A stretch of DNA of 64,000 nt, taken from contig NZ_AQXW01000004.1 of the NCBI RefSeq assembly GCF_000376825.1, positions 372,001 to 436,000 of the forward strand. The letters are read 5' to 3'. Source of the stretch: Demetria terragena DSM 11295. GTDB lineage: Bacteria > Actinomycetota > Actinomycetes > Actinomycetales > Dermatophilaceae. Position 1 is the first letter of the stretch, and each line of letters opens with the position of its first letter. The position numbers and the translations under genes are program-made. Of this stretch, positions 9,419 to 17,140 are shown piece after piece. Below the pieces are notes generated by a model. That model did no database searches. It was not told where the DNA came from and worked only from the letters and a program-made list of their open reading frames with translations.

Positions 9419-10270
9419 CTACGACACGCCGCCGCGATCCACTCGTGGTCGCAGAGCTTCCACGAGTGACGATGGGCCCGCCACCATAAGGGTCTCGTCG
9501 GCCGGACCACCCGCCGACCCCTGCAACACGCCGCCCGCCTCGGTCAGGATCAAGGCCCCGGCCGCCATGTCCCACACCTTCGGGCCCGATTCGTAGTAAA
9601 CGTCGACCCGGCCAGCGGCGACCGCCACCAGATCCAACGAGCACGCGCCGAATCGGCGGATGTCGCGGATGTGGGGTAGCAAACCAGCGAGGACCTCACC
9701 CTGGCGGGCACGGACCTGAGCGTCGTACCCGAAGCCTGTTGCCACTAAAGCCATCGCCAGGTCCGACTGCACGCTCACCTGCAGCGGCACAGACGTCCCG
9801 TCGGCGGCCAACGCATACGCTCCACCACCCTGTCGCGCGTGATAAGCCATCTCGGCGCGCGGGTCGTAGACCACGGCTGCTACCGGCTCCCACCCGCCGG
9901 GGACACCCACGTCACCGACGCACGCGGCGACGGATACCGCGAAGGCAGGAATGTCATACAAGTAGTTGACCGTGCCGTCGATGGGATCGAGAACCCAGGT
10001 GATGCCGCTGCTGCCCGCCACGTCGTCACCCTCCTCGCCGAGGATCGCGTCGTCTGGCCGCTCTCGCGCCAGGCGATCGCGAAGGAGCTCCTCGCTGCGT
10101 TGGTCCATCACGGTCACCACGTCCACCACGCTGGACTTGGTCGCCGCCACACCGAGGTCATGAGGCCGCTTATCGATCACCAACCGGCCAGCTTCCCTCG
10201 CGATATCGCAGGCCAGCCGTTCGAGGCCTCGTACCTCGTCCTCGGTCAGGTTCCCGTTGCTCAAGCCCAT
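9419..10270 (-). CDS. Inositol monophosphatase family protein
   Basis: Mg2+-dependent phosphatase of the IMPase/SuhB family, 283 aa. The metal-binding blocks are present: GEEG (Glu), WVLDPIDGTVNYLYD, and KVWDMAAGALILTEAGG near the C-terminus. The substrate may be inositol-1-phosphate or another sugar phosphate. The start ATG is 1 nt beyond the ferrochelatase stop, so the two are translationally coupled. The mycobacterial SuhB homologue (Rv2701c) holds an equivalent place near dut. Confidence 0.9.
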   Translation of the reverse strand: MGLSNGNLTEDEVRGLERLACDIAREAGRLVIDKRPHDLGVAATKSSVVDVVTVMDQRSEELLRDRLARERPDDAILGEEGDDVAGSSGITWVLDPIDGTVNYLYDIPAFAVSVAACVGDVGVPGGWEPVAAVVYDPRAEMAYHARQGGGAYALAADGTSVPLQVSVQSDLAMALVATGFGYDAQVRARQGEVLAGLLPHIRDIRRFGACSLDLVAVAAGRVDVYYESGPKVWDMAAGALILTEAGGVLQGSAGGPADETLMVAGPSSLVEALRPRVDRGGVS

Positions 10271-10271
10271 G

Positions 10272-11498
10272 TCAGTCCCGTCCGCACAGAGCGGGTCGCG
10301 ATTCACGCAAATTGGGGCAACATCCTGGAGCACAGACTGCAGGCATCGCCTCACCCGGCCAGGCTGGGTGCGCCACGTTCTGGCCCTCAGCCTCAGCGGC
10401 ACGTTCCTCCACGAGGTCAATCAACCCGCTCACAAACTCCGGGTCGACTCCCACCGTCGGGGTGCGGACCATGGTGAGCCCGAGCTCGCGGGCAGTCTCT
10501 GCAGCCTCCGTATCGAGGTCGAAGGCCACTTCCATGTGATCACTGATGAAACCGATCGGGGCGATGGCCACGTGAGTCACGCCCTGCTCGTGGATCTGGC
10601 GTAGGTAGTCACTGATGTCGGGCTCAAGCCACGGCTGGCTCGGCGGCCCACTGCGCGAGCAATAGACCAAGGCGCCATCGAGCGAGCGATCCAATGTTGC
10701 GCTCGCTTCGTCGAGGATCACGTGCGCCAACTCGTCGTGCTGGTGCCAGTAGAGGTTTCCCTCCCCGTCGCCAGGGCCGGAGGTGTCGTCCATCCCGACC
10801 GGCACCGAGTGGGTGACAAAGGCCACGCGCAGTTTGGTGTCATCGGGTTCATCCAACTGCCGGACGCTGTCCGTGACGAGGCGCGTGTTGACGCGACCAA
10901 ACGATGGGTGTGTGGCGTACTGGCGCACCTTATCCACGACCAGTTCCCGCCCCTCCTCGCGCAACTCCGCCACGGCATCCGCGAGATTCTCCCGGTACTG
11001 CCGGCAGGAGCTGTACGACGAGTACGCGCTCGTCGTGACCACCAGGATGCGGCGCACCCCGGCGTCGGACGCCTCGCGCAGCACATCGGTCAGGAACGGG
11101 TCACTGTTGCGGTTTCCCCACAGCACGGGAGTGACATAGCCCCGTCGTCGTAACTCACCGTGGAGCTCCTGACGCAAGGCGCGGTTCTGATCGTTGATGG
11201 GGCTGCGCCCGCCGAACAAGAAGTAGTGCTCGCCAACTTCCTCGAGTCGCTCGTCCGGGATATCTCGGCCAGCCGTCACCCGCCGTAGGAACGGCATGAC
11301 TTCCTCGGGCGCCTCTGGCCCCCCAAAAGACAGCAGAAGCACGGCGTCATAGGGCTGGAGGCGACTCTCCTGCAACTGCTCGCCGACGTCGGGCTCGGCC
11401 TGGATCTCCCCCGCAGGCGGATCCGCGGAGATGTCCGATGGGCCCGGTTCTGCCGGCTCTGCCGGTTGGGCCTGTTCAGGCGGTGGTGGCATGGTCAC
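10272..11498 (-). CDS. hemH: Ferrochelatase (coproporphyrin III type)
   Basis: Inserts Fe2+ into the porphyrin in haem synthesis; actinobacterial enzymes use coproporphyrin III (CpfC). 408 aa, longer than usual because of a 48-residue Pro/Glu-rich N-terminus with no internal start, before the normal YDAVLLLSFGGPEAPEE. Family blocks: LFGGRSPIN, YCSRSGPPSQPWLEPD, and PIGFISDHMEVAFDLD with the catalytic His and Glu. Cys165 plus C-terminal Cys389, Cys393 and Cys394 match the arrangement that binds a [2Fe-2S] cluster in actinobacterial ferrochelatases. First gene of the leftward group, divergent from sepH. GTG at 11498 or ATG at 11492 may start it. Confidence 0.94.
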   Translation of the reverse strand: MTMPPPPEQAQPAEPAEPGPSDISADPPAGEIQAEPDVGEQLQESRLQPYDAVLLLSFGGPEAPEEVMPFLRRVTAGRDIPDERLEEVGEHYFLFGGRSPINDQNRALRQELHGELRRRGYVTPVLWGNRNSDPFLTDVLREASDAGVRRILVVTTSAYSSYSSCRQYRENLADAVAELREEGRELVVDKVRQYATHPSFGRVNTRLVTDSVRQLDEPDDTKLRVAFVTHSVPVGMDDTSGPGDGEGNLYWHQHDELAHVILDEASATLDRSLDGALVYCSRSGPPSQPWLEPDISDYLRQIHEQGVTHVAIAPIGFISDHMEVAFDLDTEAAETARELGLTMVRTPTVGVDPEFVSGLIDLVEERAAEAEGQNVAHPAWPGEAMPAVCAPGCCPNLRESRPALCGRD

Positions 11499-11627
11499 AG
11501 TCGAAAACGCTACCCGCGCGGCGTGCCCTGCCTGCGCTCAGGTCGTTCGGCTGGCATCCTGCCGGTTAAGTGCGCGCAGCCTGCGAGCAGGCGCGGCGGC
11601 AGGGACGATGTGAGGAACACGAATCTG

Positions 11628-12965
11628 ATGCAGAATCTGCGACTGGTCGGGATTCATGAGGACGGCCAGCATGTGCTGCTGTCCGATGACGACGGCGGCC
11701 GATTCCAGGTACCGCTGGATGACGCCCTGCGCGCCGCTGTTCGGCGGGAGCGGCCGCGACCGGCCGGTGACCGTTCGGACGCTGAGCACGAGCCCATGCG
11801 CCCCCGCGAGGTGCAGGCCCTCATTCGGACTGGGGTCCCGCTCGAGGAGGTCGCCGAGCGATCCGGCTGGGATCTCGACAAGGTTCGCCGCTACGAGCCC
11901 CCCATCAGGGCCGAGCGTGACTATGTGGCGGCTCAAGCACGCGCCCTCGAAGTACGTGACCGCACCGGTGCTGCCACGTTGGGCGAACGGGTGGCGCTGC
12001 GCCTCACGGATCGCGGCGTCGACTCCGAGCGTGTTTCGTGGGATGCCTGGAAAGAAACGGATGCGACCTGGAAGGTGGTGTGTCTGTTCCCCGCGGGAGG
12101 TCGGGAACGTCGTGCCAGTTGGCGGTTCACGGCCGCCGACCGGGCCGTTATCCCGACGGACGACGAGGCACGCTGGCTCGGCGAGGACGAGCACGGCACC
12201 GCCCCGGGCGCACCGGCTCCTCTTGCCGCCAAGTCCTCCCGCAACGCCGCGGTCTATGACGTCGAGGCCGAAGGTGGCGTCGCTGCAAAGGTCCGCGCTC
12301 GGAGCGGCACGTCTCGCCCAACCTCACCCACGGTGAGCGAGAAATCGGACAGCGCCGAGCAAGGCGCCGTCGACATGGTCTCGGTCATGCGGGAGCGCGC
12401 AGCGTCGCGACGGCGCAAACCGCAGCGTCGTCCCTCACCGACCGACACGCCGATCCCCTCAGAAGGCATGCCCGACGAGGCACGGCCGGTGACCGACCTC
12501 GATCTGAGCGATGTCGAAGAACCACCGCAGGCCTCGCACGCCGCGCCGGATGACCTCACGCCCGAATCTTCCGACGTCGAAGCCGGCGACACCGACGCCG
12601 TGGATTCTGCCGACGCTGACGAAGCACCCCGACACGACCCTGTGACGGGAACACGCGACCTCTTTGAGGACCTTGAGGAGGTTTCCGAAAGCAAGGCCCA
12701 CAAGGCATCCCGCCAGCGCGGCCGAGGGCGTAATCGCCGGACAACGTCGTCAGAGCCAGAGAAGGACCAGGCGCAGGCCCGCGACGCTGAACCCGTCGAC
12801 GTGCCCGTCGAGGTGCCAGACGAGGAGCCAGACGACGCTGTCGAGCCGCCTGCAGAGCCCGACGCATCACCTGAGGTGCCCGACCGGCAGCGGTCAACGC
12901 GCAAGGGACGACCGAGCGTACCCAGCTGGGACGACATCATGTTCGGGTCGCGCCGCGAGGACTAA
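11628..12965 (+). CDS. sepH: SepH-type septation regulator (DUF3071)
   Basis: Actinobacterial cell-division protein that binds FtsZ and promotes filament assembly. 445 aa from ATG 11628; TGAGGA lies upstream. The conserved DUF3071 domain spans residues 1-about 160 and starts MQNLRLVGIHEDGQHVLL. It contains the helix-turn-helix-like MRPREVQALIRTGVPLEEVA region. The remainder is long, acidic and low-complexity, typical of the disordered SepH linker, ending in WDDIMFGSRRED, a conserved C-terminal tail. Monocistronic, divergent from ferrochelatase and convergent with the MFS gene, 9 nt away. Confidence 0.93.
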   Translation: MQNLRLVGIHEDGQHVLLSDDDGGRFQVPLDDALRAAVRRERPRPAGDRSDAEHEPMRPREVQALIRTGVPLEEVAERSGWDLDKVRRYEPPIRAERDYVAAQARALEVRDRTGAATLGERVALRLTDRGVDSERVSWDAWKETDATWKVVCLFPAGGRERRASWRFTAADRAVIPTDDEARWLGEDEHGTAPGAPAPLAAKSSRNAAVYDVEAEGGVAAKVRARSGTSRPTSPTVSEKSDSAEQGAVDMVSVMRERAASRRRKPQRRPSPTDTPIPSEGMPDEARPVTDLDLSDVEEPPQASHAAPDDLTPESSDVEAGDTDAVDSADADEAPRHDPVTGTRDLFEDLEEVSESKAHKASRQRGRGRNRRTTSSEPEKDQAQARDAEPVDVPVEVPDEEPDDAVEPPAEPDASPEVPDRQRSTRKGRPSVPSWDDIMFGSRRED

Positions 12966-12974
12966 CCGGGGCGA

Positions 12975-14657
12975 CTAGGCCTCCGGACCAAACCGACTCC
13001 GCCAACGATCGCGACGATCGTCGGCATCGGGGGCACCCCTGCGCGGTGATGGTTGCCACGGGTCGTCACGTCGAATAGGCACCGTGGACTCCTGACCGTC
13101 GTGATCATGGGTCGAGGACCGCACCGGGCCCGGTCGCGGCTGGTCGCTGGGCCGACGCCGACGTCGGCTCCCCGGGTGCCGCCGCGCAGGAAAGGCATGG
13201 CCCCTGCTCCAAAGCATCACGGCAATCGTCCACAGCGCCAACAACACCGCGGCCGTCGTCATCCCGATAGTGGCCGACATCGGCAACAAGACGCCGACAA
13301 GCCCGCCGAGCACCCAGGCAAGTTGCAAGAGGGTTTCCGAGCGGGCGAACACGCTAGTACGAATGCGCTCGGCCACGTTGTCCTGGATGAGCGCATCCAA
13401 CGCCAATTTGCCCATCTGCTGGCCGATGCCCGCGACCAGCGCAACGGCCACCGCGGTAAAGATGTTGAACCACACCGCGGCAACGACCGCGATCGCGGCA
13501 TCGGCACACAACGAGACCAGGATGATGACGCGCGGTGCGCTCGTTCGGACCAAGGCCCCAGTCATCGTGCCGATCGCGTTACCGACACCGGCAGCGCCCA
13601 CGACCAACGTGAGGAGCAGAGTCCCGCGTCCCTCCCACCCCGGGAAAGGCTCTGCCCGCAAGAGGAACGCGAGGTAGATCGTCAGGAACCCGGAAAGCCA
13701 GCGCAGGCCGGTATTCGCCCGCAAAGCCGTGACCAAGACCCCGGGGACTCCGCGGCGAGTGCCACCCTCGCTCTCGGCTGCCAGGTCACGCATGGCGGCT
13801 TGTTCTTCACCCTGCGCGGAATCTGCTGCAGCCGGAAGCATGACCGCCAGGATCGTGCCAATGATGAAGAGGGCAAATCCGACCCGTAACCCCCACTCGG
13901 CGCCAAACTGCGCGGCGACGCCCGCGAGACCTCCCCCGATGGCCGCGCCTACGGTGCCAGCCAACGACAGCCGACCATTGGCCTTGACCAAGGTGAGCTG
14001 AGCCGGCAGCAGCCGTGGCGTCGCTGACGATCGGGTAATGAGATAGGCCTTAGAGGCAACCAGCACTCCCAAAGCTGCAGGGAACTGCCAACTGGACTGT
14101 TCGCTAATGCTCCCAGCCAGCACCCAGCACAGGAACGCGCGCAGCGCCAAGGTCGCGCCGATCGACCACCGCCGGCCATGTCGGAAGCGATCCAGCAAGG
14201 GGCCGATCAGGGGCGCCACGATGGCAAACGGCAGCATCGTGAGCAGGAGGAACATCAGGACTTGGTCCTTGGCCTGCCCTTGCGGCACCTGGAAGAAGAG
14301 AGTCCCCGCCAGCCCGACCATGACCGCGGTATCACCAGCCATGGAGAAGGCGTGCACCTGGATCAGCCGGGACAGTCCGGTCTCCCCCGCGCCTTCGGCT
14401 TCAGTGGCCCGGCGTGCCACCCGAGCCGTACCTCGCCCGGCGGCGGCCGTCGCACGCCCCACGGCAGCCACCCCTCGCGCGGCGGACGACGCGGCGCCCC
14501 GTGCGGTGGACGCGCGCGAACCGTGAGGCCGGTCTGGCGACTCGGGCTGGCGTGGCAGTGGCCGCGTTGACGGATGGGAAGGTTGCGGGCGAGTCTGACC
14601 TGACTCGTCGCCGCGATAAGGACCTCGGGGCCCGGCACCTTCCTGCATGCCTCCCAT
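12975..14657 (-). CDS. MFS-fold membrane transporter
   Basis: Major facilitator-like protein, 560 aa. Residues 1-about 95 are Pro/Arg/Ala-rich and cytoplasmic. About 10-12 hydrophobic segments follow, starting at AGDTAVMVGLAGTLFF. The inter-helix motif LLDRFRHGRR resembles MFS motif A. The C-terminus is basic and disordered, about 70 aa. The substrate is unknown. The ATG overlaps the thymidine kinase stop by 1 nt (TAATG), so the two are coupled. Related genes sit next to sepH in other actinobacteria. Confidence 0.85.
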   Translation of the reverse strand: MGGMQEGAGPRGPYRGDESGQTRPQPSHPSTRPLPRQPESPDRPHGSRASTARGAASSAARGVAAVGRATAAAGRGTARVARRATEAEGAGETGLSRLIQVHAFSMAGDTAVMVGLAGTLFFQVPQGQAKDQVLMFLLLTMLPFAIVAPLIGPLLDRFRHGRRWSIGATLALRAFLCWVLAGSISEQSSWQFPAALGVLVASKAYLITRSSATPRLLPAQLTLVKANGRLSLAGTVGAAIGGGLAGVAAQFGAEWGLRVGFALFIIGTILAVMLPAAADSAQGEEQAAMRDLAAESEGGTRRGVPGVLVTALRANTGLRWLSGFLTIYLAFLLRAEPFPGWEGRGTLLLTLVVGAAGVGNAIGTMTGALVRTSAPRVIILVSLCADAAIAVVAAVWFNIFTAVAVALVAGIGQQMGKLALDALIQDNVAERIRTSVFARSETLLQLAWVLGGLVGVLLPMSATIGMTTAAVLLALWTIAVMLWSRGHAFPARRHPGSRRRRRPSDQPRPGPVRSSTHDHDGQESTVPIRRDDPWQPSPRRGAPDADDRRDRWRSRFGPEA

Positions 14658-15340
14658 TATCTGCTGCCTGTGCCAGGCAAGGGGCACAGATCAAGATCGA
14701 ATGGCAGCGTGTCGAGCCATTCTGCGTGGGCACGGGCGGCGTGGGAGGTCATGCGGCGCATGTAGTGACGGCGGCACAGGACCTCGTACTCCACCGCGAG
14801 ATCGGGACTGGTCGCGGTGTCCCCGACGACGACCTGCTCCCCTTCCACGACCATGTCGCCGTCGATGACTCGCGCGTTATGGGTCGCCTTCCGACCACAC
14901 CAGCACAGCGCCTCGACTTGCGGGACTTGCAGCCGGTCGGCGAGCTCGATCAACCGTTGCGAACCGGCAAACAGTTGGGTCCGGAAGTCGGCGGTGATAC
15001 CGAAGGCATAGACGTCGATCTGCATCTCATCGACCAGAGCCGCAAGTTGGTCGACCTGGGCGGGCGTGTAGAACTGCGCTTCATCACAGATCAGATAGTT
15101 GATCTGGTGCCCGAGGGACACATGACGGACCACGAGTTCCCAGAGGTCGACGCTGTCGGACACCTCGAGTGCCTCTCGCGACAATCCGAGCCTCGAGGAG
15201 AGCACCGCGGTTCCAGCGCGGTCCAGTTTGGTCATGACCAATCCGAGGCGACCACGCGCCCGATGGTTGTGGTCCATCTGCAAGGCCAACGTGGACTTTC
15301 CACAATCCATTGTTCCCGCGAAAAAAACCAACTCAGCCAC
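14657..15340 (-). CDS. tdk: Thymidine kinase
   Basis: Type II (TK1-like) thymidine kinase for dTMP salvage, 227 aa. P-loop GTMDCGKSTL at residues 9-18, DEAQFY Walker-B-like motif with the catalytic Glu, the lasso region GITADFRTQLFAGSQRL, and a zinc site (CWCGRKATHNARV then CRRHY). Coupled to the MFS gene downstream by TAATG and separated from the phosphodiesterase gene upstream by 11 nt, so part of a leftward operon. Confidence 0.95.
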   Translation of the reverse strand: MAELVFFAGTMDCGKSTLALQMDHNHRARGRLGLVMTKLDRAGTAVLSSRLGLSREALEVSDSVDLWELVVRHVSLGHQINYLICDEAQFYTPAQVDQLAALVDEMQIDVYAFGITADFRTQLFAGSQRLIELADRLQVPQVEALCWCGRKATHNARVIDGDMVVEGEQVVVGDTATSPDLAVEYEVLCRRHYMRRMTSHAARAHAEWLDTLPFDLDLCPLPGTGSR

Positions 15341-15351
15341 GAGAGACCACT

Positions 15352-16482
15352 CTAGGAGGTCGCCGGAAGGTGGATCATCGGCACCTGGATCTCATCTTCG
15401 GTCAATGAGCCATGCTGGCCGAGAAGGTCGATCACGACGCGGCGCATCACCCGAGAATCCACGACACCGATCGGCTCGTGGAAGGCCACCACGACGTCGC
15501 CGATTCGAGGCAGCACTCGTTCATGGACCGGACCGAACCAGCCGTCAGCGATGGCCTGCTCTCGGGTACGCACCCACGCCTGCGCGCCGAACCTCTCGGT
15601 CCAGGTGTCGAGGACGTCGTCCGCCGCGCCAGGCTCGCAATACAACTGGAGCGCGCGCATCTCGCCGCCCACCACCGCGACACCGGAATCAAGCTCGGGG
15701 TCCGCCGCGACATCAACGCGACCATCGCGCGGGATATCGACCATGCCGTGATCAGCCACCAGAGTGAACGAACATCCCCGCGGGAGCGACCCTGCAAGCC
15801 GCCTCATCTCGGCATCAACATGCTCCAACTCGGTGCACCACGCTGCGCTCGTGCAGCCATGCACGTGGCCGGTGCGGTCCAGCTCACCCCAATAGAGATA
15901 GACCAGAGATCTCCGGTCGGCGCGCAAGGCTGCCAGGGTTGCATCGACTCGCTTGGATAGCGTTCCGGCCGAACGGAATTGCGCTCCCCGTAGCGCTGCC
16001 CGGGTTAATCCAGAACCGTTGAAATAGGCCGGAGCAACCATGGTGGTCGCAATGCCGGACTCTGCGGCACGCTGCAGCCAGGTCGGCTCCGGCTGCCACT
16101 GTTCTGGCCTAGGCCCGAAGTCCCAGGAGAGCTCGTTGAACAACTCCCCAGTCTCGGGGTCACGCACCTGGTAGCCGGTCAGACCATGGATGCCGGGAGG
16201 CAACCCCGTGCCGAACGATCCCATGCTGGTCGCCGTGGTCGTGGGAAAGCCGACGTTGAGCGGGCGAGTCTCCGCGAGCACGGCGCGCATGAACGGCGCA
16301 TGTCCCCTGTTGCGCTCCAGCAGCCGCAGTCCAAGGCCGTCAATAAGCACCACGACCGCTCGATCCGCGGGGGCGAGCGTAGGCCCGCCCGATTCGCGAG
16401 TCACGCCCAGCGAGTCGACCACCGCAGGGAGAACTCCCGCGAGGCCACCCTCGTCATATCTCGGCAGGACCGGCTGGACCAT
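15352..16482 (-). CDS. Alkaline phosphatase-superfamily phosphodiesterase
   Basis: Type I phosphodiesterase/nucleotide pyrophosphatase family protein, 376 aa. The two-metal site of the superfamily is visible: VVLIDGLG (first Asp), FPTTTATSMGSFGTG (nucleophilic Thr), GELDRTGHVHG (Asp/His) and VADHGMVD (Asp-His). There is no signal peptide, so it is probably cytoplasmic. The natural substrate is unknown. It lies 3 nt from the DUF5998 stop and 11 nt before tdk, in the same leftward run. Confidence 0.87.
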   Translation of the reverse strand: MVQPVLPRYDEGGLAGVLPAVVDSLGVTRESGGPTLAPADRAVVVLIDGLGLRLLERNRGHAPFMRAVLAETRPLNVGFPTTTATSMGSFGTGLPPGIHGLTGYQVRDPETGELFNELSWDFGPRPEQWQPEPTWLQRAAESGIATTMVAPAYFNGSGLTRAALRGAQFRSAGTLSKRVDATLAALRADRRSLVYLYWGELDRTGHVHGCTSAAWCTELEHVDAEMRRLAGSLPRGCSFTLVADHGMVDIPRDGRVDVAADPELDSGVAVVGGEMRALQLYCEPGAADDVLDTWTERFGAQAWVRTREQAIADGWFGPVHERVLPRIGDVVVAFHEPIGVVDSRVMRRVVIDLLGQHGSLTEDEIQVPMIHLPATS

Positions 16483-16485
16483 GGC

Positions 16486-17088
16486 TCAGTGCTGGCCCAC
16501 GGCGGCCGATAGCGCTGCCGAGAAGGTGTAGGCCTGTTGCAACACCTGGTCGCCATCGGCATCGGCGCTGATGCGCAAGGAGATGTCGTCACCGGTGATG
16601 CTGCCCTCGAAACCGTGATCTAGTTGGCAACTGGGGTCCGCACAGTTCGCGGGGATCAAATCAACCCGGGACACCGTCCCCCATCCGATGGTCAGGGTGA
16701 GATCGCGTCCGAGGCTGCCCGCGACGTACTGATCCGGGGCCGCGACGAGGTGCGCGAGCATCACGCCACGGATCAGCCGCAAAGGCACCGTCTCAGTGGT
16801 CGCCGTTGCCACGGATTCGGCGCCCATAGGCGCACTCAGGTCGGGTCCGTGATCATCGGCATGGGCGATCACCAGACGAGAGTCAGTCAGCGCCAGCACG
16901 GTGATGTGACGGCGAACGGCATCGTGATCAAGGGTGGTCTCCTGGTGCACCAAGTGCGTACGAACAGGCTCACCAGCCAGCGCCGCCCCCAGCACATCGC
17001 TCACCAAGATCGGGTAGTACCCAGCCCTCTCGATATCGCTCAAGAGTTCACGAGGCAAGGATTCGCCGGTGGTCAGATGTGTGGCCAT
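16486..17088 (-). CDS. DUF5998 family protein
   Basis: Conserved actinobacterial protein of unknown function, about 200 aa. It begins LPRELLSDIERAGYYPILVSDVL and has an internal PDQYVAG...LTIGWG region resembling PH-like folds; that resemblance is only an impression. ATG 17088 is chosen because GAGG lies 9 nt upstream; ATG 17097 is also possible. It occupies the usual place between the phosphodiesterase and the GNAT-acyl-CoA-synthetase gene. Confidence 0.8.
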   Translation of the reverse strand: MATHLTTGESLPRELLSDIERAGYYPILVSDVLGAALAGEPVRTHLVHQETTLDHDAVRRHITVLALTDSRLVIAHADDHGPDLSAPMGAESVATATTETVPLRLIRGVMLAHLVAAPDQYVAGSLGRDLTLTIGWGTVSRVDLIPANCADPSCQLDHGFEGSITGDDISLRISADADGDQVLQQAYTFSAALSAAVGQH

Positions 17089-17140
17089 GGGCGCCATCCT
17101 CGCATCACCGCGATGGTGCACACACGAGCATCGGCGAAGT

